Notes: generated from the letters alone by a model not told the origin. Counted from the stretch's first letter, positions 8,657-16,599 are shown. The stretch is 64,000 nt of DNA from Mesorhizobium sp. B2-3-4 (GCF_006442315.1 NZ_VFVY01000007.1:62001-126000), one strand, 5' to 3'. Numbers and translations are program-made.

Positions 8657-8835
8657 TGCTCGCCCTGGTTCTGGCTGCCACGGCCGGCTGCACCACCGCC
8701 AAGGGTGGATTTTGCGCGGTGTCGAGCCCGCTGCGCCTGTCGGTGGGCGCGGTCGACGCGTTGTCGGATGCCGAGGTCAAGCCGTTGCTGGCGCACAACC
8801 GCAAGGGCGAAAGACTATGCGAGTGGAAACCATGA
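8641..8835 (+). CDS. Rz1-like outer-membrane spanin lipoprotein
   Basis: The 64-residue product starts MGKGLMLALVLAATAGCTT. The hydrophobic start ends in a lipobox, A-T-A-G-C, with the acylated Cys at residue 17. A signal peptidase II lipoprotein starting inside the Rz-like gene is the classic o-spanin arrangement. The ATG at 8641 is chosen because it gives a full lipoprotein signal; the longer frame starting at 8338 is only a shadow of upstream genes. Rz1 proteins are usually proline-rich and this one is not, so it may be a divergent type. Confidence 0.7.
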   Translation: MGKGLMLALVLAATAGCTTAKGGFCAVSSPLRLSVGAVDALSDAEVKPLLAHNRKGERLCEWKP

Positions 8836-8851
8836 GCGCGAGGGCGGTGGA

Positions 8852-9172
8852 ATGATGCATGATCTCTTCGACCTGCTCGGCATCAAGGGGCCGGTCGTTG
8901 CCGCCGGTCTCGCCGGCGGCGTCCTGCGGGCCTTGTCGCGTCATCGCTACAAGTTGCGCGAAATGGTCGCGTCGCCAATCTGCGGGGCGCTGGCGGCGGC
9001 GTATCTGACACTGCCGGTGGTCCAGTATGCCCGCGCCACCGGGCTGCCGCTGGCCAATGACGACACGACGACGCTGGCCGCCGCCTTTCTCATCGGTGTC
9101 TGCGCGATGTGGATCTCGGACATCCTGGTCGAGCTCGTCGTCCGCCGGCTGAGACCCACCGTCGAGGAGTGA
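8852..9172 (+). CDS. Holin-like phage membrane protein
   Basis: A 106-residue protein with three hydrophobic segments (GPVVAAGLAGGVLRAL, ICGALAAAYLTLPVVQYA and TTTLAAAFLIGVCAMWISDILVELV) and a charged C-terminus (RRLRPTVEE). Three spans, small size and its place at the end of the lysis cassette suggest a class I holin that would release the endolysin. ATG 8852 and 8855 are both possible; GAGGG lies about ten bases upstream. A strong terminator follows. Confidence 0.7.
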   Translation: MMHDLFDLLGIKGPVVAAGLAGGVLRALSRHRYKLREMVASPICGALAAAYLTLPVVQYARATGLPLANDDTTTLAAAFLIGVCAMWISDILVELVVRRLRPTVEE

Positions 9173-9188
9173 TCCATCACCTGCAGCC

Positions 9189-9219
9189 AAGCCCGCTCCG
9201 GCACGCCGGGGGGCTTTTT
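9189..9219 (+). terminator. Intrinsic terminator of the lysis cassette
   Basis: AAGCCC (9189-9194) and CCGG pair with CCGG and GGGCTT (ending 9216), followed by a run of T. It lies 17 bases after the holin-like gene and should end the phage transcript. Confidence 0.85.
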
Positions 9220-9229
9220 GCGTTGTAGC

Positions 9230-9399
9230 GACCGCCAAGTTAATCATTCAGGTTATGCATAATCATTATTGTTAATTTTCGATTGAATTCCTTAAATTCG
9301 ACAAAGACTTGAGCCAAATGTTTGTTCATATATTGTTAAGCAAGAGGTAGAACACGAAAGACGGAAGCCATTTCCATCAATCGAACGGGAGTAGCTTTC
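9230..9399. promoter_or_regulatory. AT-rich island upstream of a secreted Gly-rich protein
   Basis: Around 9238-9350 the sequence turns strongly AT-rich (for example TATGCATAATCATTATTG) against a GC-rich background. TTGACA-like and TATATTGTTA-like elements can be picked out near 9285-9345. Islands like this in rhizobia often hold promoters silenced by MucR/Ros-type or H-NS-like proteins. That link is inference. Confidence 0.45.
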
Positions 9400-9714
9400 A
9401 TGAACAAGTTCATTGTTATTTTCGCCGCAGTCGCAGTCGCATCCTCCGTCGGGGCCGCCGAGGCCGGATGCGGATCCGGCGGTTCGGGCGGATGGGGAGG
9501 CGGATCAAGCAGCCTGATCAACATTTCGCCGTCCATCGACCTCGGCAAGGTGGATGTGCTCAACGGCGTGCTGAACGGCAACAACGTCCTGAGCGGCAAT
9601 CTCGTCTCGGGCATTCTGAGCGGCAACAAGACCGGCCTTGTCGGCGGTGTCCTGAGCGGCATCGGCATCAATCTGGCCGGAGGCAACGATTACAGGATCG
9701 GCAAGCGTCATTAG
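9400..9714 (+). CDS. Small secreted glycine/asparagine-rich protein
   Basis: The 104-residue protein has a clear signal peptide (MNKFIVIFAAVAVASSVGAA, cut near AEA-G). A Gly/Ser-rich stretch containing the only mature cysteine follows, and then a leucine/asparagine repeat region with L-N-G-V-L-N-G-N-N-V-L-S-G-N motifs. The alternating L/V-x-G/N pattern resembles short beta-solenoid or adhesin-like segments. No family is recognised. It is a single gene between two terminators, with its own AT-rich promoter region, so expression is probably condition-specific. Function unknown. Confidence 0.7.
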   Translation: MNKFIVIFAAVAVASSVGAAEAGCGSGGSGGWGGGSSSLINISPSIDLGKVDVLNGVLNGNNVLSGNLVSGILSGNKTGLVGGVLSGIGINLAGGNDYRIGKRH

Positions 9715-9741
9715 AGACCGGCATCCTCGTCGTCGACACCG

Positions 9742-9774
9742 AATAGCCCGTTCCGGTTCGCCGGGCGGGCTATT
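9742..9774 (+). terminator. Intrinsic terminator after the secreted Gly/Asn-rich gene
   Basis: AATAGCCCG (9742-9750) pairs perfectly with CGGGCTATT (9766-9774), with a loop of 15 bases. It lies 27 bases after the stop codon and may also serve the convergent membrane-protein gene ending at 9814. Confidence 0.8.
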
Positions 9775-9813
9775 TCGCGTTTGCGGCGGCGGCCTCACAC
9801 CGCAGCCACCGGC

Positions 9814-10521
9814 CTAGGCAAGGATGTTGACGGCGCGGGCCGCGACCAGCGCGATCGTCAGCAGCGAGATCATTGCCTCCGCCATCATCAACAGCTTGGC
9901 GCGTTGGGAAAGCGGCAAGGTGTCGGTCGGCGAGAATGCCGTCGCATTGGTGAAGGCGAGGAAGAAATAGTCGACGAAGCCGGGCAGCCAGTCGCGAATC
10001 TCGCGATCGTTGAGGGTCATCTGCGGGAACAGGAAATCGGAATGGGCGCGGTTGACGAGGCCGCAGGTCGGCGGCCCGCCGCGGTCGGTGCTCCAGAACC
10101 ACAAGGCGAAGACGATGATGTTGGTGAGCCAGATGTTGAGCGCGTCGATCAGCAGCGTCTGGCCGCTTGAGCCGGCATGGCCCGCCAGCAAGGCGCGCAC
10201 CAGAAGCACCAGCGAACCGCAGTTCATGACGCTGACGACGCCGGTCATCACCAGGGCCGTCCGGCGGATCAGGACGCGAAAGCGGCCGACCAGATGCCAG
10301 TGTTCCTCCTCGACCGCTTTCTGGGTGGCGACTTGCGTCCAGGCGGTGGCCACCGAAAGAGGTATGAGCAGGGCGGCCTCGATTGCCGGCGCCAGCCAGC
10401 GGGGGCCGAACGAAAGATCGTTGATGACCAGAAGCTGCAGGCAGATGATGACGAGGACCGCCGTGCGCGCCAGCCAGAAGTCGAGCGCGCGGTGGTGAAT
10501 TACGGCATGGGGGTGGCGCAT
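9814..10521 (-). CDS. Membrane protein, DUF1345-like / two-span channel-like C-terminus
   Basis: The 235-residue protein has about six hydrophobic segments. Its C-terminal part, DYFFLAFTNATAFSPTDTLPLS followed by a long span ending ARAVNIL, resembles the pore-loop/inner-helix layout of simple ion channels. It also resembles the C-terminal part of DUF1345 proteins. The function is unknown; a channel role is only a guess from that pattern. It is a single gene on the minus strand, convergent with the secreted protein gene. Confidence 0.55.
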   Translation of the reverse strand: MRHPHAVIHHRALDFWLARTAVLVIICLQLLVINDLSFGPRWLAPAIEAALLIPLSVATAWTQVATQKAVEEEHWHLVGRFRVLIRRTALVMTGVVSVMNCGSLVLLVRALLAGHAGSSGQTLLIDALNIWLTNIIVFALWFWSTDRGGPPTCGLVNRAHSDFLFPQMTLNDREIRDWLPGFVDYFFLAFTNATAFSPTDTLPLSQRAKLLMMAEAMISLLTIALVAARAVNILA

Positions 10522-10681
10522 CGAATGTCCGGGATGTTCAGGCGAGATCGGGCGTACGGGCTATTCTGCCCCGGGCGGAGCAATGAGGCGTCGAAGTTGC
10601 CGCTCAATCTTGGTGTTGCAATGGCACGCAAGTATACATTTTTGTAAGCTTTGACGTTGGGGCTGTTCGACAATCCGGGCG

Positions 10682-12268
10682 ATGTGGTTTAAGCGCCGCA
10701 TGACGGGAATTGACGACTCCATGGATGGTTGGGCGCCGGCGGGATTGCCTGCCGTAGGGCTGGACTCGTCGTCGATCTGGTCCGCCCTGCTGCGGCAACC
10801 ATGGTGTCTGCTGGCGCTTTTGTGCCTGGCGCAGATCCTGTGCTGGACGATGGTGCCGACACTCATCGATCCCGCGCCGCCCGGGGACGTTGTCGAAGGC
10901 TTCATGTGGGGCCGCGAATGGGTGCTTTTGACCTACAAACACCCGCAACTTCCCGGCTGGCTGCTCGAGACCAGTCATCTCCTGACCGGATCGTTCCGCT
11001 GGCCGCAATATCTGCTGTCTCAACTGACGATCTCGGCCACTTTCGTCCTTGTCTATTTGCTCGCGCGCGACATGCTGGGGCGCAGGAGTGCGCTGGCTGC
11101 CGTGCTGCTGATGCCGTCGGTCTATTTCTTCGGCTGGCCGACGCCGCAGTTCAACCACGACTATGCGCAGATGCCGTTCTGGGCCGCGATCTGCTGGCTG
11201 CTTTGGCGCGCCGGCCGTGGCGGCGGGCCGGGTTGGTGGCTGGCGCTCGGAATGGTGTCCGGGGTCGGGCTGTACGCCAAGTTCTCCACCGGCCTGCTGC
11301 TTGCTTTCGGCGCGCTGTGGCTGCTTTACGATCCACGCGCGCGCAGCCGGCTGGCGAGCCCCTGGCCATGGTTCGGCCTGGCCGTTTTTCTCGCGGTCGC
11401 CGCACCGCTGGCCGTCGCACTTTACCGTATCGACTTCCTGCCCCTGACCTATTTCGCCGGCCGCGACGCGTGGGTGAGCGAACATCGTGCGCGGCTCTAT
11501 TATATCGGTGTCCAGATGGCGGGCCTTTGCGGCTTTCTCCTGGTGTTGGCGATATCGGGATTGTTGCGGCGCTCGCCACCGGCGCAAGACCCTGGCGAGC
11601 GCGGCACGCTCGTCTACCTCTGCTGGATGGGGCTTGGGCCGGCTGTTCTGATCATGGTGGCCTCGTTGTTCACCGGCACCGGCGAGGCTTGGGGCGCGCC
11701 CATGTACAACCTTGTCGGCGTCGTCGCGCTCGCCTTTCTCGGCCACCGGCTCGGCGCCGCCGAGATGCGACGGCTGGCGATCTGCGCTTTCATCTGCATC
11801 GTGGCCATGTCGAGCGCCTATGCCGCCATCCGCTGGACCGATTGCAATGTGCGCGGGCGCATGGACGCCGTCTGCTGGCCGGCGCGACCGATCTCGGACG
11901 AGGCCGAGGCGGTCTGGCATGCCGCGGTGCCGGGCCGGCTCGACATTGTCGGCGGCGACACCGAACTGGCCATGCTGGCCGGCCTCAATGCCTATGACAA
12001 GCCGTCGATTTTCACCGACCTCAACATGCGGTTCGCCCCCTGGATCACGAGGCAGCGGCTGCGCGACCACGGCATGCTGATGGTTTGGTCGGGCCGTCCG
12101 GTGCCGCCGGGGCTGCGGCCATGGCTGGACAACATCCCGGTCAAGACCGTTCTCTTCAACTGGTCGCGCAAGGCGCCGCCTGTGGCGATCAGCTTTGCCG
12201 CCATTCCGCCGGGCAGGCGATATCTGCCTGTCGCCGCCAGCAGCCGGACCCGGCATCCGCCCTTCTAA
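10682..12268 (+). CDS. GT39/ArnT-like polyprenyl-phosphate glycosyltransferase
   Basis: A 528-residue multi-span membrane protein of the PMT/ArnT superfamily. After the first membrane span comes an extracytoplasmic segment with DPAPPGDVVEGFMWGREW and then KHPQLPGWLLE, matching the acidic catalytic loop and the H-P motif typical of GT-C enzymes. About ten further spans follow, and a soluble C-terminal part of ~140 residues ends in RRYLPVAASSR. Such enzymes move a sugar from undecaprenyl or dolichyl phosphate to lipid A, protein or a lipid. The acceptor cannot be told. ATG 10682 is used; a second ATG at 10700 is possible. Monocistronic. Confidence 0.75.
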   Translation: MWFKRRMTGIDDSMDGWAPAGLPAVGLDSSSIWSALLRQPWCLLALLCLAQILCWTMVPTLIDPAPPGDVVEGFMWGREWVLLTYKHPQLPGWLLETSHLLTGSFRWPQYLLSQLTISATFVLVYLLARDMLGRRSALAAVLLMPSVYFFGWPTPQFNHDYAQMPFWAAICWLLWRAGRGGGPGWWLALGMVSGVGLYAKFSTGLLLAFGALWLLYDPRARSRLASPWPWFGLAVFLAVAAPLAVALYRIDFLPLTYFAGRDAWVSEHRARLYYIGVQMAGLCGFLLVLAISGLLRRSPPAQDPGERGTLVYLCWMGLGPAVLIMVASLFTGTGEAWGAPMYNLVGVVALAFLGHRLGAAEMRRLAICAFICIVAMSSAYAAIRWTDCNVRGRMDAVCWPARPISDEAEAVWHAAVPGRLDIVGGDTELAMLAGLNAYDKPSIFTDLNMRFAPWITRQRLRDHGMLMVWSGRPVPPGLRPWLDNIPVKTVLFNWSRKAPPVAISFAAIPPGRRYLPVAASSRTRHPPF

Positions 12269-12428
12269 GGCGGGCGGCGTCATGTCCGCATAGCCGAATG
12301 GCCGCGCGTGCGACTGGACGAACCAGGCGACAATGCCCATTTATGGGATATCCAAATCTGTTGTCGCGCAATTCCCTTGGGAAAGCCGGTACTCTTTCCC
12401 CGGAATTGCTCTTTTGAGGAGACGTTAC

Positions 12429-12947
12429 ATGACGACTTCGAGCGAACGCGCAGTGCTTGCCGGCGGCTGTTTCTGGGGCATGCAGGATTTGATCCGGCGC
12501 ATGCCCGGCGTCCTCGACACGCGTGTCGGCTATAGCGGGGGCGACGTGCCGAACGCCACCTATCGCAATCACGGCACGCATGCCGAAGCCATCGAGATCA
12601 GCTTCGATCCAGCGAAAATCAGCTTCCGCCAGCTTCTGGAATTTTTCTTCCAGATCCACGATCCGACGACGCGAAACCGCCAGGGCAACGATGTCGGCAT
12701 GAGCTATCGCTCGGCGATCTACTACACGAGCGAGGAGCAAAAGCGCGTGGCGGAAGACACCATCGCCGATGTCGATGCTTCCGGCCTGTGGCCCGGCAAG
12801 GTTGTCACCGAACTCGCACCGGTCGGAGCGTTCTGGGAGGCCGAGCCCGAGCATCAGGACTATCTGGAGAAATATCCCAACGGTTACACTTGCCATTTCG
12901 TCAGGCCGGGCTGGAAGCTGCCGGTTCGTGAAAAGGCCGTTTCATAG
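12429..12947 (+). CDS. msrA: Peptide methionine (S)-S-oxide reductase
   Basis: The 172-residue protein has the MsrA active site GGCFWGMQD at residues 12-20, with the catalytic Cys at 14. It also has GYSGGD, the conserved Y-x-N/HGTHAEAI segment and [12 protein letters not shown], all family hallmarks. It repairs the S-epimer of methionine sulfoxide in free or protein-bound methionine. ATG 12429 is preceded by GAGGAG; the upstream frame from 12333 lacks a site and would add residues absent from the family. A single gene in the cytoplasm. Confidence 0.95.
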   Translation: MTTSSERAVLAGGCFWGMQDLIRRMPGVLDTRVGYSGGDVPNATYRNHGTHAEAIEISFDPAKISFRQLLEFFFQIHDPTTRNRQGNDVGMSYRSAIYYTSEEQKRVAEDTIADVDASGLWPGKVVTELAPVGAFWEAEPEHQDYLEKYPNGYTCHFVRPGWKLPVREKAVS

Positions 12948-13012
12948 GTTGGCGGGATCGGTCCTTGGCGGCGAGCCGACGTAAGCGCTTGCCGCAGGAT
13001 CGCGAGAACTGC

Positions 13013-13044
13013 GGCTGTCGACCACTGCCCAGTGGTTGACAGCC
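13013..13044. repeat. 15-bp near-perfect palindrome upstream of the RiPP-like gene
   Basis: GGCTGTCGACCACTG and CAGTGGTTGACAGCC are inverted repeats with a two-base centre; the single mismatch is a G-T pair in RNA. There is no T-run, so it is either an operator or a stable RNA hairpin between msrA and the 30-codon gene that starts 51 bases downstream. Confidence 0.6.
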
Positions 13045-13094
13045 CGCCGCGTTGCTGACCAACTGTGGCGGTTGATTTGGTCTCAGGGGTGAGC

Positions 13095-13187
13095 ATGCGG
13101 AAGATTTACGAAAAACCTGTGTTGGTGAAGCGGGAAAGACTCTCCAGTGTCGCCGCGGCGGGGCCGCTTTCTCCCAAGCCAGGCTGA
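13095..13187 (+). CDS. 30-residue peptide resembling a lasso/RiPP precursor leader
   Basis: The peptide MRKIYEKPVLVKRERLSSV, then AAAGPLSPKPG, is encoded behind a good ribosome site (AGGGGTGAG, four to nine bases upstream). It carries Y-E-K-P-V-L, the YxxPxL motif that PqqD-like recognition elements bind in lasso-peptide leaders. Short Rhizobiales proteins with a K-x-YEKPxLxKRExL start are annotated as putative RiPP precursors. The core would be the last ~11-14 residues. A formyltransferase gene starts 100 bases downstream on the same strand. No cyclase or protease of lasso type is in the window, so processing is unproven. Confidence 0.6.
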   Translation: MRKIYEKPVLVKRERLSSVAAAGPLSPKPG

Positions 13188-13287
13188 CGGGCTCAGCCGG
13201 CCTTTGGGCCTGCCCGGACGGGTCCGTGACCGTGTCAGGATTGCTGGCGCATGGGCAGGCGATGCCTAGCCTCGCCGGGCACTGGAA

Positions 13288-14343
13288 ATGACGTCCTCCA
13301 AGCCCGATGCCGCTGCCGGGCAGCTCAATGCGGTTTTCATACTGGATGTTTCTGCCTACACCGGGCCGTTGCTTTCCGGCTGGATCCAAGCGGGCAACCG
13401 TATCGGCGCGATCGTCGTGCCTGGCTTTCGGCGTCCATCCAGAGGTTTCAGCGTCGGCAATTTTCGGCGCAGGCTGAGGCGCCGGCTTCTGCTCAGGCGC
13501 TATCTCGGCGGCACGCCGGTCAAATTGATCGAATTCTCCCCGCCTTACGACTGGGACGAGCTTGCCCGGCAATTGCCCGACATCGCCGCGGATGTCCTGA
13601 TCTGCTACGCTTTTGCGACCTTGATCCCCCAACAACTGCTCGGTCTCTTTCCCAAGGGCGGGCTTAATCTTCATCCGGCGCTGCTGCCCCACTACCGGGG
13701 GCCGCATCCTCTCCATCGCCTGGTAGCGGATGGGGAGCACGCCATCCATGGCGGCGTGACGCTGCACAAGATGTCCGCCAGTTTCGATGAAGGCGACATC
13801 CTTGGACAGGTGCCGTTCGGTGAAGCAAACTGGTCATCGCGGCGCGTCATGGTCGATAGCGTGGCGACAGCGATGCGCGGATTGGTGAGCGAGGTGGCGC
13901 CGGCCTATTGCAGGGACCAGGTGTCGGGGATGCGGCAGCCAACTGGAGATTTCGTCTGGGCGCGGCTTGAGCGGCACCACATGGCGATTTCATCCGACAT
14001 GTCGATCGAGCACGTTGCCAGGCTGTGGCATGTGCTGGGATTCGATCCTGGTATCTATCTCAGGATTGCCGACCGCAAGGTCAGGTTGGCCTTCCAGGTC
14101 AAGCGGCTCGGACCGCGAACCGGAAAGGATCCGGTAAGGCGATGGGGCAGGGTGGAGTTCGATCTGGTCAACGGCCGGGTTCAGTTTCTGGTCTATGGTC
14201 GCCTGCTCAAACGGCTATTGAAAATGCACTTTAGACTCGCACGCGGGTCGGCTGCAAATTCCGCCCCTGAAATAAGGGTTTTCGGCAAGATGGACAGCGA
14301 AGCGACGCGTACGGTGAAGCGAGGCGAGGCTCCCGGGCACTGA
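13288..14343 (+). CDS. Formyltransferase-family protein
   Basis: The 351-residue protein carries the formyl-transferase N-terminal fold. The core motif is GGLNLHPALLPHYRGPHPL, with the catalytic N and H spaced as in Fmt/PurN/ArnA, and the partner Asp lies in SFDEGDILGQV. The first ~100 residues are unusually basic (RRRLRRRLLLRRY), and the C-terminal ~100 residues do not look like the Fmt tRNA-binding domain. It probably transfers a formyl group from 10-formyl-tetrahydrofolate to a sugar amine or other amine, not to Met-tRNA. The start has only a weak GGAA site. It follows the RiPP-like gene by 100 bases. Substrate unknown. Confidence 0.7.
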   Translation: MTSSKPDAAAGQLNAVFILDVSAYTGPLLSGWIQAGNRIGAIVVPGFRRPSRGFSVGNFRRRLRRRLLLRRYLGGTPVKLIEFSPPYDWDELARQLPDIAADVLICYAFATLIPQQLLGLFPKGGLNLHPALLPHYRGPHPLHRLVADGEHAIHGGVTLHKMSASFDEGDILGQVPFGEANWSSRRVMVDSVATAMRGLVSEVAPAYCRDQVSGMRQPTGDFVWARLERHHMAISSDMSIEHVARLWHVLGFDPGIYLRIADRKVRLAFQVKRLGPRTGKDPVRRWGRVEFDLVNGRVQFLVYGRLLKRLLKMHFRLARGSAANSAPEIRVFGKMDSEATRTVKRGEAPGH

Positions 14344-14358
14344 CATCGATGCAAATGA

Positions 14359-14386
14359 AAACCGCGAAGCCCGAGCTCCGCGGTTT
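14359..14386. terminator. Bidirectional hairpin between convergent genes
   Basis: AAACCGCG (14359-14366) pairs with CGCGGTTT (14379-14386), with A- and T-rich flanks on both sides. It lies between the formyltransferase stop and the convergent exported-protein stop, and can serve both. Confidence 0.75.
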
Positions 14387-14404
14387 CCTTGTGGTGATCG
14401 AACG

Positions 14405-14707
14405 CTATTTGCCGCAGTTGTTGTCGTTCACGGTCGGTGCCGTTGCATTGCCATTGGCATCCGATTGCGCGCCCTGCGGGCTAGTCGGGCAATTCTTGTC
14501 CGCATTGGAGTTCATGTCGCCCGGCGTGGTGGTCGTGCTATTGGTAGCGGCCGGGTCTACGGTATTGGGGGAAGCCGGGGTGCTCGGGTCGACGGTGATC
14601 GACTTGCTGCTGCCTCCAGACCCATCATTGTCAGTTGCGCCATTGCTTTGCGCCATGGCGGACGTTGCAAGGGCGATCGTGAAGGCCGAAGCCGCAAGGA
14701 TTTTCAT
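14405..14707 (-). CDS. Exported Ser/Thr/Asn-rich small protein
   Basis: The 100-residue product starts MKILAASAFTIALATSAMAQ, a classic signal peptide with an A-M-A cleavage site. The mature part is low-complexity: G/S-rich, then Thr/Pro/Asn-rich, with two cysteines near the end (DKNCPTSP and NDNNCGK). ATG 14707 is preferred over the longer frame from 14824 because the signal peptide begins there. A GGAAC-N16-GGTT element on this strand (14861-14885) suggests control by the EcfG/RpoE2 stress factor. No known family; probably periplasmic or surface, stress-linked. Confidence 0.7.
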   Translation of the reverse strand: MKILAASAFTIALATSAMAQSNGATDNDGSGGSSKSITVDPSTPASPNTVDPAATNSTTTTPGDMNSNADKNCPTSPQGAQSDANGNATAPTVNDNNCGK

Positions 14708-15026
14708 AAACGTCGTTGGTCTCCATTTTCTGTGAACCTGTCGCCTCGAACGGTGCAGTTCACTGGCGCGGCGAACCGCTTTGTCTCCTGGTTTTGACGC
14801 AAATCCCGACAGAAACCGTTTCACGATTTTCCTGAAATCGCGTCTGGCGACTGAGGGAACAACCTCTCGGTTCGGCGATAGTTCCAGACAAATTTACGCG
14901 CCGACGGCGCGCGGTCCTGCACGCCGGCGGTGCGCGATTGCCTGCGCGCTGGCGCAATGCTTTTGGTGCAGCTTGCTGAAAAAACAGCTTCCCCAACCGA
15001 TCGAATGGTGCTTTAACGCGCCCATC
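14708..15026. other. 320-bp divergent intergenic region
   Basis: It separates the exported stress-type gene (minus) from the TPP riboswitch (plus). The only elements I can support are the EcfG-like promoter on the minus strand (14861-14885) and the leader of the thi operon at its right edge. The rest has no protein-like frame. Confidence 0.5.
14861..14885 (-). promoter_or_regulatory. EcfG/RpoE2-like promoter for the exported protein
   Basis: On the minus strand GGAAC (14885-14881) is followed after 16 bases by GGTT (14864-14861), close to the GGAAC-N16/17-CGTT consensus of the alphaproteobacterial general stress sigma factor. The 5' leader would be about 145 bases, which is long. One mismatch lowers confidence. 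Confidence 0.5.
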
Positions 15027-15119
15027 CACAGGGGTGCTCCGTACGGTCGGGGCTGAGACGGGGGCGGCAAGCCCACAGACCCTAAAAGCTGATCTGGGTA
15101 ATACCAGCGGAGCGAGGCG
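15027..15119 (+). ncRNA. TPP (THI-box) riboswitch
   Basis: The conserved THI-box elements are all present in order: AGGGGTGCTCCG, GGCTGAGA (15051-15058), GACCCT, and CTGATCTGGGTAATACCAGC (15089-15108), closing with GGAGCGA. This is the thiamine pyrophosphate aptamer. Its 3' end runs into the ribosome site (GAGGCGGG) of the next gene at 15124 with no room for a terminator, so control is probably at translation initiation: bound TPP would hide the site. Confidence 0.95.
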
Positions 15120-15123
15120 GGCG

Positions 15124-15732
15124 ATGTTTTCAGGCGCACAGGTTTCCTTATATCCCATGACCGACGATTTCGTCGGCGTCATCCTTGGTGCGCTCGGCGC
15201 ACTCGACCCCTGGCGCGACCGGCTCAGGATCGAGACCGACGACATATCGACCTTGCTGGTCGGGCCGCCCGAGGTGTTGTTTCCGGCGCTGCGCGACCTT
15301 TTCGTGGCAGCGTCCGGCAGCGGCAAGCATTGCGTGCTGTCAGCCGCCATTTCGCGTGGCTGCCCGGGCGAGCCGGACGATCCGATCTGCCACTCCGATA
15401 AGACAGGCGGACCTGCCGGACCGCTCGGCCCGCGCAAGCAAGCCGCCATCAGCGCCGTGCGCGGGGCGCCCGCAACCGGCCAGTCGGCAGCGGCGCAGTT
15501 CTCGCTCTATGTGATGGGCACGGGCGATCACATGGACGAGATTTACGGCTGCATCGACTTCCTGAAGCAGTCCGGCGTCTACGATCGCTCCAAGAATTTC
15601 TGCACCAAGCTGCGCGGCGATGCCGGCGCGATTTTCGCGGCGCTGAACGAAGCTTTTTGCCGCTTCGGACCGGGCGCCGGCCACGTAACCCTCGATGTCA
15701 CGGTTTCGGCCAACAGTCCCACCGCCGTCTGA
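15124..15732 (+). CDS. ykoF: YkoF-family thiamine/HMP-binding protein
   Basis: The 202-residue protein shows an internal duplication: FSGAQVSLYPMTDDFVGVIL near the start and AAAQFSLYVMGTGDHMDEIY about 120 residues later. This is the tandem ferredoxin-like pair of YkoF, which binds thiamine or its hydroxymethylpyrimidine (HMP) moiety. The ATG lies five bases after the TPP riboswitch, so the gene is switched off by high TPP. It heads an operon with ThiX-, ThiZ- and ThiY-like ABC components and may hand on or buffer the imported precursor. ATG 15124 is favoured over 15034, which lies inside the riboswitch. Confidence 0.85.
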   Translation: MFSGAQVSLYPMTDDFVGVILGALGALDPWRDRLRIETDDISTLLVGPPEVLFPALRDLFVAASGSGKHCVLSAAISRGCPGEPDDPICHSDKTGGPAGPLGPRKQAAISAVRGAPATGQSAAAQFSLYVMGTGDHMDEIYGCIDFLKQSGVYDRSKNFCTKLRGDAGAIFAALNEAFCRFGPGAGHVTLDVTVSANSPTAV

Positions 15733-15777
15733 TCCGCTCGCGCTGTCGCGCGACGGCCGTCAAGGGTCTCTCCTCTC

Positions 15778-16599
15778 GTGGCTTCATCGTCATTCAACCG
15801 CCCGCGCCAGTTTGCGGGCTTCTTCGCCAAGGCGGCGCCGCCAGTGATGTCGGTCGGTTTTCTGCTCGTGGCGTGGGAGCTCTACGCGAATCATTCCGGC
15901 ATCAAGCCGACCATCCTTCCCGCGCCCTCGCGCGTCTTCGAACAGGCCGTGCTCAATCGCGAGGCGCTGATCGACAATGCCATCCCCACCATCCGAGCGA
16001 CGCTGATCGGCTTTGCCTGCTCGCTCGGCGCCGCCTTCGTGCTGTCGATGCTGGTCGACTTCTTCCAGCCGTTGCGGCGCGCGCTGTTTCCTGTCTTCAT
16101 CGTCAGCCAGACATTGCCGCTGGTTGCCATCGCGCCCCTGGTGGTGCTGTGGTTCGGTTTCGGGCTGACGCCCAAGATCATGCTGGTGGCGCTGGTCACC
16201 TTCTTCCCGATGCTGGTTGCCCTGGTACAGGGCTACGAGGCGACCGAGGCTGAGATCGGCCAGATGCTGCGCGTCATGGGGGCCGGGCGCTGGCGGGTCT
16301 TCATGCTGGCGCGGCTGCCTTCGGCGCTGCCATATTTCTTCGCCGGCCTCAGGATCTCCATCACCTATGCCGTGGTCGGCGCCATCTTCGCCGAGTATGC
16401 GGGCGCGGCCAAGGGGCTTGGCATCTACATGCTCAACGCCAAGAACAATTTCCGTCCCGACCTGGTGCTGGCCGCGGTCGGCGTCAGCGCCGGGCTGACC
16501 CTCGTCCTGTTTGGGCTGACGGTGCTGCTGCAGCGTCTTGCCATGCCCTGGGAGCGAGATGCCGGCAGGCAAATCGCTGGAAAGGGTCCGCGGCGATGA
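15778..16599 (+). CDS. thiX: ABC permease for HMP/thiamine precursor (ThiX-like)
   Basis: A 273-residue BPD_transp_1 permease with about six spans and the EAA-loop segment EIGQMLRVMGAGRWRVFMLARLPSALPY, as in SsuC/TauC/ThiX proteins. With the YkoF protein, ThiZ-like ATPase and ThiY-like binding protein it should import hydroxymethylpyrimidine or a related thiamine precursor. The GTG at 15778 is used; ATG 15847 would remove part of the first cytoplasmic segment. Its stop overlaps the ATPase start (ATGA). Confidence 0.85.
   Translation: MASSSFNRPRQFAGFFAKAAPPVMSVGFLLVAWELYANHSGIKPTILPAPSRVFEQAVLNREALIDNAIPTIRATLIGFACSLGAAFVLSMLVDFFQPLRRALFPVFIVSQTLPLVAIAPLVVLWFGFGLTPKIMLVALVTFFPMLVALVQGYEATEAEIGQMLRVMGAGRWRVFMLARLPSALPYFFAGLRISITYAVVGAIFAEYAGAAKGLGIYMLNAKNNFRPDLVLAAVGVSAGLTLVLFGLTVLLQRLAMPWERDAGRQIAGKGPRR

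Noticed and set aside
10604..12340. Very long minus-strand frame opposite the glycosyltransferase
   Set aside because: It mirrors the GC-rich third positions of a convincing membrane protein and its product is Arg/Gln/His-rich without any fold signature.
14349..14735. 128-codon plus-strand frame over the exported Ser/Thr/Asn-rich gene
   Set aside because: The minus strand has a clear signal peptide, stop-adjacent terminator and upstream promoter; the plus frame has none of these.
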